This document shows, one piece after another, positions 43,637-53,694 of a stretch of 64,000 bases of DNA (position 1 is the stretch's first letter; each line of letters starts with the position of its first letter). Where the stretch lies: the NCBI RefSeq assembly GCF_037890695.1, contig NZ_CP149571.1, forward strand, positions 193,501-257,500, read 5' to 3'. The notes under the pieces are model-generated. The model did not search any database, was not told where the DNA came from, and saw only the letters and a program-made list of their open reading frames with translations. The position numbers were made by a program, and so were the translations under genes. The stretch comes from Aeromonas jandaei. GTDB lineage: Bacteria > Pseudomonadota > Gammaproteobacteria > Enterobacterales > Aeromonadaceae.

Positions 43637-44224
43637 ATGAATATACTACCGACGCCCCCTACAGATAGCCTGTATAAATTTTCAGCCATTTCAGGAATGC
43701 TAATAATAATATTTAGTTTAGCTTGCTATGTTTATCTTACATTTCAGATATCTAACATGCAAAAAACGACAACTTTAATGGGCCAGGCACGACTTGCAGA
43801 TAAGTCCATCAAAGAAATAGATTGCAGAATTAACGCTATAAAAGCAGGAAAGGTAGATGAGTGCCGATACAAAGAAATCAAAAAGGAAAATTTACAAGAT
43901 GAGTTAGAGTTGTTGGAGATCATTAAGAAAAATGAGATTTCCACAATTCAGGAATATGATAAATTCAAAACATTATCACAACCACTAAGAGATAACATTG
44001 ATTGGGTTTTTAATGGCGTAATATATTACATATTTATGTTTATAGAGTCTTTATCATGCGCCTTATTAGTTTTTGGGTTTTCCGGTTGGTATACAAACAT
44101 TCAAAAGCCAACTAATGAGCTCACTTTGCTAGATTTAAAAATAAAACGTCTAGAACTAATTAAAATAGAGCATGAAGTTAAAAAAATCAGTAAACACTAT
44201 CGATTTTCAGCAACCAGAAATTAA
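43637..44224 (+). CDS. AT-rich orphan gene, two-helix membrane protein
   Basis: About 195 residues, not recognised. One helix near the N-terminus (ISGMLIIIFSLACYVYLTF), a Lys/Glu-rich coiled-coil region with two cysteines (EIDCRINAIKAGKVDECRYK), a second helix (GVIYYIFMFIESLSCALLVF), and a basic, Lys-rich helical tail. Composition is very AT-rich against the surroundings, a sign of transfer. In-frame ATGs at 43571 and 43580 are possible starts; 43637 is chosen for the AAAGAG six bases upstream. It follows a repeat cluster. Confidence 0.62.
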   Translation: MNILPTPPTDSLYKFSAISGMLIIIFSLACYVYLTFQISNMQKTTTLMGQARLADKSIKEIDCRINAIKAGKVDECRYKEIKKENLQDELELLEIIKKNEISTIQEYDKFKTLSQPLRDNIDWVFNGVIYYIFMFIESLSCALLVFGFSGWYTNIQKPTNELTLLDLKIKRLELIKIEHEVKKISKHYRFSATRN

Positions 44225-44361
44225 TTCTTAAAAAAACATAAATATAACACTAAAGGACAATGCAACATTAAGCAACACCTTTAATTTAATGCTGGATTTA
44301 TTCAGGCCATGAATTATATAGAATGTATCATTCCTGACATATCTAATTTTTCGATGGGAAA

Positions 44362-44395
44362 GTTAAAATAAGAAGGGCGCTTTCGCGCCCTTCTA
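44362..44395 (-). terminator. Terminator of parC
   Basis: GAAGGGCGC/GCGCCCTTC stem with a GAAA loop on the minus strand, followed by TTATTTT. Confidence 0.88.
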
Positions 44396-44401
44396 TATTA
44401 A

Positions 44402-46696
44402 TTACCCTTCCTGATTTTCCCCGGTTGCCGGTTCGGCACCGGCGGCGGGTTCAATCTCGATGCGATCGACCCGCTGTAAACCGCGGGGCAGCTTGGCGCC
44501 ACGGCGGCCGCGCTCGCCACGGTAGTAGTCGAGATCGGACGGTTTGAGGGTCAGCTTGCGCTTGCCGGCAAACAGGGTGACCGACTGGCCCTGCGGGATG
44601 ACGGCGGCCATCACCACAAACTCCTCCCGCGCCTTGACGCGAGCAGAGGGGATGCTGATGAGCTTGTTGCCCTTGCCCTTGCCGAGCACCGGCAGGGTAT
44701 TCATCGGGAACAGCAGCATGCGCCCCTCGTTGGAGATGGCCATGCAGAGATCGGTCTCTGGCGAGCCAATCTTCTGGGGTGCCATCACCAGACCCCCTTC
44801 CGGCACGGTGAGCAGCGCCTTGCCGTTCTTGTTCTTGCCGATGAGGTCGTCATAGGTACAGACAAAACCGTAACCGGCATCGCTCGCGATCAGATACGGC
44901 TCGCCTTCGTTGCCCATCACCAGATGACGCACCTCTTCACCGGCACCCAGCGCAAAGCGGCCGGTGAGCGGTTCGCCCTGACTGCGGGCGGAGGGCAGGG
45001 TGTGCGCCTCCAGCGAGTAGGTACGGCCAAAGCTCGACAGGAACACCGCCTGCTGGTTGCTGCGGCCAAAGGCGTGGGTGAGGTAGTTGTCCCCCGCCTT
45101 GTAGGAGAGCCCCTCGACATCCACGTCGTGGCCCTTGGCGGCACGCACCCACCCCTTGTCGGAGAGGATGACGGTGACCGGTTCGCTCGGCACCAGCTCT
45201 TTCTCGGTCAGCGCCACGGCGGTGGCACGCTCCACCAGCGGGGTGCGGCGATCGTCGCCGTACTTCTCGGCATCGGCCAGCAGCTCTTTCTTGAGCAGGG
45301 TGTTGAGACGGCGCTCGGAGCCCAGAATGAGCTCCAGCTTGTCGCGCTCTTCGGCCAGTTCGTTCTGTTCGGCGCGCAGCTTGAACTCTTCGAGCTTGGC
45401 CAGATGGCGCAGTTTCAGCTCGAGGATCGCTTCGGCCTGGGTCTCGGTAATGTTGAAGCGCTCCACCATCACCTTGCCCGGCTCATCCTCGGTGCGGATG
45501 ATCTCGATCACCTCGTCGATGTTGAGGTAGGCGATCAGCAAGCCTTCGAGGATGTGCAGGCGAGCCAGCACCTTGTCGAGGCGGAACTGCAGACGGCGAC
45601 GCACCGTCTCACGGCGGAACTGGATCCACTCGCTGAGGATGGTCTTGAGGCACTTCACCTGCGGCCGGTTGTCGAGGCCGAGGATGTTGAGGTTGACCCG
45701 GTAGTTCTTCTCCAGATCCGTGGTGGCGAACAGGTGGGCCATCAGCCCCTCTACATCCACCCGGTTGGAGCGCGGCACGATCACCAGACGGGTCGGGTTC
45801 TCGTGGTCCGATTCATCGCGCAGATCGGTGACCATCGGCAGCTTTTTCGCCACCATCTGGGCGGCGATCTGCTCCATGATCTTGGCGCCGGAGGCCTGAT
45901 GGGGCAGCGCCGTGATGACGATGTCGCCATCCTCCTCACTCCAGACCGCCCGCTGCTTGATGGAGCCCTTGCCGGTCTCGTAGATTTTGCGGATATCGTC
46001 GCGCGGAGTGATGATCTCGGCATTGGTCGGGTAGTCCGGCCCCTGAATGTGCTGCATCAACACATCCAGCCCCGCATTGGGGTTGTCGAGCAGCTCGGCA
46101 CAGGCGTAGGCCACTTCCCGCGCGTTGTGGGGCGGGATGTCGGTCGCCATGCCCACCGCGATACCGGTCACCCCGTTGAGCAGGATGTGCGGCAGACGGG
46201 CGGGCAGCACCACCGGCTCCTTCATGGTGCCGTCGAAGTTCGGCGTCCACTCCACCGTGCCCTGGCCAAGTTCCGAGAGCAGCAGTTCGGAGAAGCGCGA
46301 CAGCCGCGCCTCGGTATAACGCATGGCGGCGAAGGATTTGGGATCGTCCGGCGCCCCCCAGTTGCCCTGACCATCCACCAGCGGGTAGCGGTAGGAGAAG
46401 GGCTGGGCCATCAGCACCATGGCTTCATAACAGGCGCTGTCGCCGTGGGGGTGGTACTTACCCAGCACGTCACCCACGGTACGGGCAGACTTCTTGTGCT
46501 TGGAGAGCGCCGACAGACCCAGCTCGCTCATGGCGTAGATGATGCGCCGCTGCACCGGTTTGAGGCCGTCGCCGATATGCGGCAAGGCCCGATCCATGAT
46601 GACGTACATGGAGTAGTTCAAGTAAGCCTGTTCGGTAAAGGTGCGCATTGGCTGGCGCTCTACCCCGTCCAGACTGAGCTCGATAGCATCACTCAT
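44402..46696 (-). CDS. parC: DNA topoisomerase IV subunit A
   Basis: DNA-cleaving subunit of topoisomerase IV, which unlinks daughter chromosomes. The 764-residue product has the winged-helix/tower region with [34 protein letters not shown], the active-site tyrosine in [13 protein letters not shown], and a C-terminal beta-pinwheel. The quinolone-resistance region reads HGDSACYE, with Ser and Glu/Ala at the positions found in susceptible strains (S80, E84 equivalents). It lies downstream of parE. Confidence 0.97.
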   Translation of the reverse strand: MSDAIELSLDGVERQPMRTFTEQAYLNYSMYVIMDRALPHIGDGLKPVQRRIIYAMSELGLSALSKHKKSARTVGDVLGKYHPHGDSACYEAMVLMAQPFSYRYPLVDGQGNWGAPDDPKSFAAMRYTEARLSRFSELLLSELGQGTVEWTPNFDGTMKEPVVLPARLPHILLNGVTGIAVGMATDIPPHNAREVAYACAELLDNPNAGLDVLMQHIQGPDYPTNAEIITPRDDIRKIYETGKGSIKQRAVWSEEDGDIVITALPHQASGAKIMEQIAAQMVAKKLPMVTDLRDESDHENPTRLVIVPRSNRVDVEGLMAHLFATTDLEKNYRVNLNILGLDNRPQVKCLKTILSEWIQFRRETVRRRLQFRLDKVLARLHILEGLLIAYLNIDEVIEIIRTEDEPGKVMVERFNITETQAEAILELKLRHLAKLEEFKLRAEQNELAEERDKLELILGSERRLNTLLKKELLADAEKYGDDRRTPLVERATAVALTEKELVPSEPVTVILSDKGWVRAAKGHDVDVEGLSYKAGDNYLTHAFGRSNQQAVFLSSFGRTYSLEAHTLPSARSQGEPLTGRFALGAGEEVRHLVMGNEGEPYLIASDAGYGFVCTYDDLIGKNKNGKALLTVPEGGLVMAPQKIGSPETDLCMAISNEGRMLLFPMNTLPVLGKGKGNKLISIPSARVKAREEFVVMAAVIPQGQSVTLFAGKRKLTLKPSDLDYYRGERGRRGAKLPRGLQRVDRIEIEPAAGAEPATGENQEG

Positions 46697-46779
46697 GTGA
46701 TTTTCTCTTTCGGTTCGGGAGCCGCCACAGGGCGACTCCGGCTAAATGCTTGCTGGCCCTGTGCGGGCCAGCCGACGGC

Positions 46780-48692
46780 TTAGATGATGGCGAGGTTGCC
46801 CTTCTCTTCGAGCCACTCGCGGCGATCGCTCGCCCGCTTCTTGGCCAGCAGCATGTCCATCAGCTGCAGGGTCTCGTCAGCTGCATCCCCTTCACTCTCC
46901 CCTGCCGGATCCATGGTGAGCTGCACCAGACGGCGGGTGTTGGGATCCATGGTGGTTTCCCGCAGCTGTTTCGGGTTCATTTCGCCCAAGCCCTTGAATC
47001 GGGTCACCATCACCTTGCCCTTCTTCTTCTCGGCTTCGACCCGCTGCAGCACCCCGTTCTTCTCGTCCTCGTCGAGGGCGTAGTAGACCTCTTTACCGAT
47101 ATCGATCCGGTAAAGCGGCGGCATGGCGACATAGACGTGGCCCTTCTCCACCAGCGCACGGAAGTGTTTTACGAACAGGGCGCAGAGCAGAGTAGCGATG
47201 TGCAGACCGTCCGAGTCCGCATCCGCGAGGATGCACACCTTGCCGTAGCGCAGGCCACTGAGGTCGTTGGAGTCGGGGTCAAGACCGATGGCGACCGAGA
47301 TGTCGTGCACTTCTTGCGAGGCGAGCACCTGACCGGCCTCCACCTCCCAGGTGTTCAGGATCTTGCCGCGCAGCGGCATGATGGCCTGAAACTCGCGATC
47401 CCGCGCCTGCTTGGCACTGCCACCCGCGGAGTCACCCTCCACCAGGAACAGCTCGCCCTGCATGGGGTCGGCGCAGCCACAGTCGGTCAGCTTGCCGGGC
47501 AGCGCCGGGCCTTGGGTAATCTTCTTGCGCACCACCGTCTTGGCGGCACGCATCCGGCGCTGGGCGCTGGAGATGCAGAGCTCGGCGATCTGCTCCGCCA
47601 GCTCGGTGTTGCTATTCAGATAGAGGCTGAAGGCATCCTTCACCACGCCGGAGACAAACGCCGAGCTCTGGCGGGAGGAGAGGCGTTCCTTGGTCTGACC
47701 GGCGAACTGCGGATCCTGCATCTTGATGGAGAGGATGTAGGCGCAGCGATCCCAGATATCTTCCGGAGTCAGCTTGACCCCGCGCGGTAGCAGGTTGCGG
47801 AACTCGCAGAACTCGCGCATGGCGTCGAGCAGCCCCTGACGCAGACCGTTGACGTGGGTGCCGCCCTGCGCGGTGGGAATGAGGTTCACATAGGATTCGG
47901 CGAGGCATTCGCCCCCTTCCGGCAACCAGCAGAGTGCCCAGTCCACCGCCGACTGTTCGGAGCTGAACGAGCCGATAAAGGGCTGCTCCGGCAGGCAGGT
48001 GAACTGCTTGACCGCATCGACCAGATAATCCTTGAGGCCATCTTCGTAGCACCACTCCAGCTTGATGCCAGTGTTCTTGTCGAGGAACTTGATGGTGAGG
48101 CCAGGGCAGAGTACGGCCTTGGCTTTGAGCAGGTGTTCCAGCTTGGTGACCGAGAATTTGGGCGAATCGAAGTAGCTCGCCTGCGGCCAGAAGCGCACCC
48201 GGGTGCCGGTGTTGCGACGGCCGCAGGTGCCGGTGATGGTCAGCTCCTGCACCTTCTCGCCACGCTCGAAGGCGATGTCGTAGACCTGACCGTCGCGACG
48301 CACCGTCACCTCGACCCGATCGGAGAGGGCGTTCACCACCGAAATACCCACCCCGTGCAGACCGCCGGAGAACTGGTAGTTCTTGTTGGAGAACTTGCCG
48401 CCAGCGTGCAGCTTGCAGAGGATCAACTCCACCCCGCTGACACCCTCTTCCGGGTGGATATCGACCGGCATGCCGCGGCCGTCGTCGATCACTTCGAGGG
48501 ACTGGTCTTCATGCAGGATCACCTCCAGATTGCGGGCGTGACCTGCCAGCGCTTCATCGACGCTGTTGTCGATGACCTCCTGGCCGAGGTGGTTGGGCCG
48601 GGTGGTGTCGGTATACATGCCGGGGCGGCGACGCACCGGTTCAAGGCCATTGAGGCCAACTCAATGGCATCCGCATTGTATTGAGTAGACAT
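46780..48692 (-). CDS. parE: DNA topoisomerase IV subunit B, reading frame broken near the start
   Basis: ATPase subunit of topoisomerase IV. The main frame covers EPVRRRPGMYTDTTRPNHLG to EWLEEKGNLAII with GHKL motifs (VIDDGRGMPVDIHPEEGV, GGLHGVGISVVNALS) and the TOPRIM motif FLVEGDSAGGSAKQARDREF. The expected start MSTQYNADAIE is present from the ATG at 48692, but in another frame. The two frames meet at about 48654-48662, where two extra bases (or one missing) lie; a TGA blocks the main frame just upstream. As written the only start for the long frame is the GTG at 48636. ParE is essential, so a base-call error is likely. Confidence 0.9.
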
Positions 48693-48807
48693 GGAGGGCC
48701 TTGCGAATTGACGTTTGGGGAGAATCTTACTCGTTGGGAGGGTATTGGACAAACTTGGCTGCGGGAAAGGGTGATCCGGAGGGGATTGTGCCCCTCCCAA
48801 GGCGGTT

Positions 48808-50829
48808 TCAGCTCCCTTCGGCGGGGCCCGGCAGCGCCTGTTGCAGCTGGGAGAGGGAGCTTTGCAGCCGCCACACCATGCCTGCCAGCTCTCGCGCCGT
48901 GCCATCGCCATGGTTGGCCAGCCCCTGACTGATCCGCTGCAGCTCGGCCAGCGTGCGGTCGAGGGAGGCGTGCTGCACCCCCTGCTCGGTGAGGATCCCC
49001 TTCAGGCTGCGGATACAGTTGTCGCGCACCAGATAGAGGGGGTGCTCGTCACCGCGCCACTGGCGCAGCTGCCAGACGATATGGCTGCAGTTGAGCAGCA
49101 CCACGCCCCAGCGCAGCACCCAGAGGCGGGCAGTCTGATCCTGACTCTGACCGAGCTGGCTGATGCAGTGGTAGATGAGCGACTCGAACTGGCTCTCGCT
49201 CTGGCGCGGGGCCGGCTCCAGCTGATCCATGAAGTGGCGGCGCAGGGAGCGGATAATCCGGCGGCTCTTGCGCCGATCCGAGCTGGGTCGCAGCAGCTGG
49301 AACGCCAGCGCGGCGCTCATCACCCCCAGCATCTGGGCGAGGCTGCTGTTGATGAACTGCTGATAGTCGTAGCTGGGCGGATTGGTGATGGCGAGAAACG
49401 AGCCGAGCAGCACGATCATCTGGCCCCAGAGGCCCGCCTGCCGCACCTGCTGCTGTTTGCAGAGCTGCATGGTGAGCAGCGCCGGAAAGAGCAAGAGGCA
49501 GAAGATCCAGAAGTCGTCGATGCGGATCATCAGGCCAAACTTGACCGCAAAGCAGATGAGGCTGAGCAGCAGGATCGCCCTGAGCATGGTGTTGGCCCCC
49601 TGAGCCGGGGCCGGGGTCGCCGAGTAGAGCACGCAGCAGATGGAGAGCATAGTGAGCGCCGAGCTGCCCGCATCCCACTGACTGTTGATCCAGAAGGTGC
49701 AGCCGAGCAGCACGCAGAGGAAGGTGCGCCCGCCGTTGTAGGCGGCCTCCAGCGTGTCGGTATGGCTGGTGAGGGAGGTGTGACGGGGCGGCGCCGGCCA
49801 CTCCTGATCGTCGTAGCGGGTCAACCGGTCGAGCCAGCGCTGACACTCCAGATAGCTCCAGCAGAAGTGGCGCAGCCGCAGTAAAAAGGTGCGCAGCCGG
49901 TAATCATGCTCGCTGGTCGGCATCAGGGGAGCCAGCAACCTCGCGACCCGATACTTGTCGCACTCCGGCTTGCCAAGCTCGGTCAGCAGGGTGGCGAGCA
50001 GCGCCTGAATGCCTTCCGGTTGTTCCGGCCAGTTGTGCAGCATGCGCCGCTGGCTGGAGATAAGACTGATCAGACGCAGCTGGCGATGGAGCAGGAAGTT
50101 GAGCAGCCGGTTCTGGCGCCGCAGCCGGTGATGGCTCCAGACCGCCTGTATGCGCAGCACGTTCATGGTGAGGATCTGGCCGATCAGCCCTTCGTGGGAG
50201 CAGCGCACCTCGGGCGTCATCTCCCCCAGCCAGAGCAGCTGGGCATGTTCCAGCAGGCGAGCTTGGCTCTTGCGCAGGGATTCCAGCAGGGTTTCGCTGT
50301 CCGAGGTGCTGGGCAGGATCATCATCATCAGACCGCCGCAGAGGATACCGATGATCACCTCGCTCACCCGCGCCTGGGCAATATCGAAGATGTGGTGGGG
50401 ATCCGCCACATTGACGCAGGAGAAGGCGATGATGGCGGCCGTATAACCACCGAGGGCAAAGGCGTAGGAGACGTTGTTCTGATAGTGGTTGGAGATGTAG
50501 GTGCACAAGCCCAGCCAGAGCGCGATAAGGAAGCTGAACAGCCAGGGATCGCTGATACCAAGACCTGTGATCACCACCGCCGCCATCGCCCCCATCAGGC
50601 TGCCGACCACTCGCCCCAGACTCTTGCTGATCACTCCGCCCACGGTGGGAAAACTCACCACGGCAGCCGAGCTCATGGCCCAGTAGGGGGAGTCGAGCTG
50701 CAGCACGAAGGCCAGCCAGAGCGACAGGCACATGGCCAGCGCATTGCGCAGGGCATAGCGCCACTGCCCCCCTGTCGCCTTCCCCCAGGGGGTGCACAGC
50801 CAGTACGACTCGCTCACCCTACTCGCCAA
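48808..50829 (-). CDS. aaeB: FUSC-family aromatic acid efflux transporter (AaeB-like)
   Basis: Inner-membrane component of an aromatic carboxylic acid efflux pump, 673 residues. It has two hydrophobic halves of five or six helices (VVSFPTVGGVISKSLGRVVGSLMGAMAAVV in the first; TFLCVLLGCTFWINSQWDAGSSAL in the second), each followed by a soluble region, the FUSC/AaeB layout. The start overlaps the end of aaeA by 11 bases; it would be TTG at 50829 or, more simply, GTG at 50817. Third gene of aaeXAB. Confidence 0.85.
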   Translation of the reverse strand: MASRVSESYWLCTPWGKATGGQWRYALRNALAMCLSLWLAFVLQLDSPYWAMSSAAVVSFPTVGGVISKSLGRVVGSLMGAMAAVVITGLGISDPWLFSFLIALWLGLCTYISNHYQNNVSYAFALGGYTAAIIAFSCVNVADPHHIFDIAQARVSEVIIGILCGGLMMMILPSTSDSETLLESLRKSQARLLEHAQLLWLGEMTPEVRCSHEGLIGQILTMNVLRIQAVWSHHRLRRQNRLLNFLLHRQLRLISLISSQRRMLHNWPEQPEGIQALLATLLTELGKPECDKYRVARLLAPLMPTSEHDYRLRTFLLRLRHFCWSYLECQRWLDRLTRYDDQEWPAPPRHTSLTSHTDTLEAAYNGGRTFLCVLLGCTFWINSQWDAGSSALTMLSICCVLYSATPAPAQGANTMLRAILLLSLICFAVKFGLMIRIDDFWIFCLLLFPALLTMQLCKQQQVRQAGLWGQMIVLLGSFLAITNPPSYDYQQFINSSLAQMLGVMSAALAFQLLRPSSDRRKSRRIIRSLRRHFMDQLEPAPRQSESQFESLIYHCISQLGQSQDQTARLWVLRWGVVLLNCSHIVWQLRQWRGDEHPLYLVRDNCIRSLKGILTEQGVQHASLDRTLAELQRISQGLANHGDGTARELAGMVWRLQSSLSQLQQALPGPAEGS

Positions 50830-51685
50830 TGGTGATGGTGCAGGTGGTACCGGCGATCAGCGTCACGTCCGCCGGCACATCCAGCAGCTTGATCCGCACC
50901 GGCACCCGCTGGGCCAGCCGCACCCAGGGCACGTTGGGTTTGACGTCGATCAGCAGACCGTTGCCGCCATCGACGCTCTGATCGTGGATGGCGCGCCCTA
51001 TGCTCTCCACCTCGCCGCGCAACCGCTGTTCACCGCTGTAGAGCACCACTTCAGCCGGTTTGCCCGGCGCTATGTGGCCGAGCTTGGTCTCTTCAAAGTA
51101 ACCCTGCACATAGAAGGAGTGAGTATCCACCAGCGCCACCAGCGGCACACCGGCACTGGCGTAGTTGCCGACCCGGGTCTGCAGGTTGGTGATGTAGCCA
51201 TCACTCGCGGCATGCACCCGGGTCTTGGCCAGCGACCACTCCGCCTTCTCCAGATTGGCCTGTGCCACCTGATAGGCCGCCAGCATCGCCTGGGCATTGA
51301 GGCGAGCCTCGTCCATCGTCTCGGCTGAGATGACGCTGCGCGACAGGCCGCTGCGCCGGTTCGCCTCGTGCTCTGCCTTGTCGAGATCCGATTTCGCCTT
51401 GGCCAGCGCCGCCCGGGCATTATCGAGGGCGATCCGGTAGGGCTCGGGGTCGAGCGTAAAGATCTCCTCCCCCGCCTTCACCAGCTGGTTGTCCTTCACC
51501 GCTATCTTGATGATCTTGCCCGACACCTCGGGGGTAATGCTGACCAGCTCGGCGCGCACCTTGCCATCACGGGTCCAGGGCCCCTGCATGTAGTAGTTCC
51601 ACAGCCACCAGCCCGCCGCCAGCGCCAGCGCGCAGACCAGCAGGGTGGAGAAGTATTTGAGGGTCGCGAGAGGTGATTTAGCCAT
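50819..51685 (-). CDS. aaeA: HlyD-family periplasmic adaptor (AaeA-like)
   Basis: Membrane fusion protein of 288 residues linking the inner-membrane pump to an outer-membrane channel such as TolC. One N-terminal helix ([21 protein letters not shown]), the lipoyl half-motif [31 protein letters not shown], a coiled-coil hairpin (about 90-160) and the barrel segment [20 protein letters not shown]. It overlaps aaeX by eight bases and aaeB by eleven, so all three are co-translated. Confidence 0.9.
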   Translation of the reverse strand: MAKSPLATLKYFSTLLVCALALAAGWWLWNYYMQGPWTRDGKVRAELVSITPEVSGKIIKIAVKDNQLVKAGEEIFTLDPEPYRIALDNARAALAKAKSDLDKAEHEANRRSGLSRSVISAETMDEARLNAQAMLAAYQVAQANLEKAEWSLAKTRVHAASDGYITNLQTRVGNYASAGVPLVALVDTHSFYVQGYFEETKLGHIAPGKPAEVVLYSGEQRLRGEVESIGRAIHDQSVDGGNGLLIDVKPNVPWVRLAQRVPVRIKLLDVPADVTLIAGTTCTITIGE

Positions 51686-51899
51686 GTAACAGCATCCATA
51701 GAGCGCCGCTGACGGCGAGGATAAAGAGGGAGAGATCCATCAGCAAGGGGTGCCAGACATCCCCGCCATAGAGCCAGTCACGCAGCAGATGGTGCACCGG
51801 CAGCCAGCAGAGCAGGCCGAGCAGCACCGCCTTGAACAGCGGCGGAAAGTAGAGAGAGGCGCCCAGTACCAGATCCGGCAGCGCAGAAGGAGTTGTCAC
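51678..51899 (-). CDS. aaeX: DUF1656/AaeX-like small membrane protein
   Basis: 73 residues, two hydrophobic helices ([20 protein letters not shown] and [20 protein letters not shown]). This small protein regularly precedes the adaptor and FUSC pump in aaeXAB operons; its role is unknown. The start is GTG at 51899. No LysR-type aaeR gene is adjacent. Confidence 0.85.
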   Translation of the reverse strand: MTTPSALPDLVLGASLYFPPLFKAVLLGLLCWLPVHHLLRDWLYGGDVWHPLLMDLSLFILAVSGALWMLLHG

Positions 51900-52033
51900 A
51901 AACGTGCTCCCTGTTGGCAGTGAAGTTCAGAAGAGTCAGGCCATCCCCTGCCCCGGGCGAGGCAAAGTAAACAGGCCGCTAAAGATTAACACTGCCCCGC
52001 AGGGCGCAACAGGAACATATGAGACCCTTTTAT

Positions 52034-52435
52034 TCAGGCCTTTCGATCCGCTGGATGGTGCACGCCATCGCGCGTCGGCACCTCCCCCAGCTCGAACGGG
52101 TTGACCCCCTCGAGACAGGCGAGGTTGTAGCCATACTCGGCCGGATTGGAGCGGCGCTGATGGTGGGTATAGATGCCGCAGATGCTACAGAAGTAGTGTT
52201 TGGCGGTGCGGGTATTGAACTGGTAGCAGCGCAGCACCTCCTCCCCTTGCAGAATGCGGATGCCGGACAGTGGCACCGAGGCGACGATAGCGCCCCGACG
52301 TCGGCATAACGAACAGTCGCAGCGGCGCGGATCCACCACCCCATCCGGCAGGGTCAGCTCCAGCACCACGGCGCCGCAGTGGCAGCTGGCCTTGTGTTTC
52401 TCTTGAATTGGGGTATTGCCGATGCGCTTGATCAT
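52034..52435 (-). CDS. GFA/CENP-V domain protein
   Basis: 133-residue protein of the glutathione-dependent formaldehyde-activating (GFA, CENP-V) fold. Zinc ligands are visible as CHCGAV, CDCSLCRRRG and FCSICGIYTHH. The name comes from one member; most of the family have no tested activity, so no substrate is assigned. It lies 36 bases after a NUDIX gene on the same strand. Confidence 0.88.
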   Translation of the reverse strand: MIKRIGNTPIQEKHKASCHCGAVVLELTLPDGVVDPRRCDCSLCRRRGAIVASVPLSGIRILQGEEVLRCYQFNTRTAKHYFCSICGIYTHHQRRSNPAEYGYNLACLEGVNPFELGEVPTRDGVHHPADRKA

Positions 52436-52471
52436 CCTGCCTCCTTGCAGACGGGTTCACTTCCTCAGATG

Positions 52472-53095
52472 TCAATCAAACAGGGTATCGCGCCGCCCCT
52501 GCAGCAAGTGCTCATGGAGGGTGCGCAACTGGGAGGCCACCACCCGATGGCAGGAGAGCGGGGGCAAGTTGTCGATGGGGAAGTACCCCGCCCCTTTGGT
52601 TTCATCGGTTTCGCCCAGCAGCTGGCCGCCGGTCACCTCGCACAGAAAGAAAGCCTTGTGCGCGTGGGGCAGCTGGGGCGGATGAGGATGTTTTAGCTTG
52701 TCGAGCAGGGCCAGCAGCTGCACCGCACGGCACTCAAGGCCGGTCTCCTCCACCACTTCACGCACCACAGCATCCGCCGGCGAGTCGCCGATATCGCACC
52801 AGCCACCGGGCAGAGTCCAGCAGTCGTCGCTGCGCTCCTGTACCAGCAGGATATGGCCCGCATCGTTCTGAATGAAGGCCCGCACATCGAGCTTGGGGGT
52901 GGGATAACCGCTGTCGAGGGCAATCCAGTCGCTAATGGCTTCCGGCGCCAGCTCGCTCTGGTTGGCGATAAGGGCCACGGTGGCCGCTCGCAGCGCCTCG
53001 AAACGGCCGATATCGAAGGGATCTTTGGAGTAGGTGAGGCCCGCTTGCGCCGTGGCCAGTACCTGTTCCAGAAAGGCGGCCAACGGCGGTTGCAT
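52472..53095 (-). CDS. NUDIX hydrolase
   Basis: 207 residues with an N-terminal helical extension (about 1-65) and a NUDIX domain with the box GGWCDIGDSPADAVVREVVEETGLEC, which matches Gx5Ex7REUxEEx(2)GU apart from Asp for the first Glu. The arrangement resembles N-terminally extended NUDIX hydrolases acting on nucleoside diphosphate derivatives. The ATG at 53095 begins two bases after the stop of yqiA, so the two are coupled. Confidence 0.88.
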   Translation of the reverse strand: MQPPLAAFLEQVLATAQAGLTYSKDPFDIGRFEALRAATVALIANQSELAPEAISDWIALDSGYPTPKLDVRAFIQNDAGHILLVQERSDDCWTLPGGWCDIGDSPADAVVREVVEETGLECRAVQLLALLDKLKHPHPPQLPHAHKAFFLCEVTGGQLLGETDETKGAGYFPIDNLPPLSCHRVVASQLRTLHEHLLQGRRDTLFD

Positions 53096-53097
53096 GA

Positions 53098-53685
53098 TTA
53101 AAGTCCGAGGAAACGGATAATCTGGGCGGGGTAGCGCTCGAACGCCACGAAGGCGTGGTCGCCGCCGCACTCCAGCGAGAGGCGGGCAAAGCGGTATTCT
53201 TCTAGCGCCTTGCGGTAGTCGAGCACCTCGTCCTCCTGCTGTTGCAGCACCCAGAGTCGAGCGGGGGCGGTCACAGGCACTGCCAGGGCTCGCAGCTCGT
53301 CCATATGTTCAGGCAGCAGCTGATACTGCTCGCCCGTATAGGGATTGGTCTGGGGGCCGAGGTAGTCACAAAGGAGCTCGTGGGGGCGCACCGCCGGATT
53401 GATCAGTGCCGCGTGGCAGCCGTACTGCTCGCTGACCCGGGTCGCCATAAAGCCACCGAGGGAGCTGCCTACTGCGCCGAGCTTGAACTCGCTGCCATAG
53501 CGACTCTGCAAATTGGCGATGGTCTGTTCGATGGCCGCCCAGGCCGCCGCCGGGGTGTTGGGCTGGGCCGGGATCACCACCTCGATATCGGGTCTGTGTT
53601 CTGCCACCCAGGCAGCCATCTGCTGCGCCTTGGCTGAACCGGGCGAGGAGTTGAAACCGTGCAGGTAGAGGAGAACGGGCTTCAT
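53098..53685 (-). CDS. yqiA: YqiA-family esterase
   Basis: Alpha/beta hydrolase of 195 residues. The opening MKPVLLYLHGFNSSPGSAKAQ gives the oxyanion-hole HGF, the nucleophile is in GSSLGGFMATRV (GxSxG), and the late histidine is in CGGDHAFVAFE. The family has esterase activity on short acyl esters. In E. coli yqiA lies between cpdA and parE; here the cpdA side is conserved (nine-base gap) and parE is 4.4 kb away. Confidence 0.93.
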   Translation of the reverse strand: MKPVLLYLHGFNSSPGSAKAQQMAAWVAEHRPDIEVVIPAQPNTPAAAWAAIEQTIANLQSRYGSEFKLGAVGSSLGGFMATRVSEQYGCHAALINPAVRPHELLCDYLGPQTNPYTGEQYQLLPEHMDELRALAVPVTAPARLWVLQQQEDEVLDYRKALEEYRFARLSLECGGDHAFVAFERYPAQIIRFLGL

Positions 53686-53694
53686 GACGACCCC

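Noticed and set aside
44924..46783. 619-codon open frame antisense to parC
   Set aside because: Low-complexity His/Gln/Arg-rich translation, complementary to a certain topoisomerase gene.
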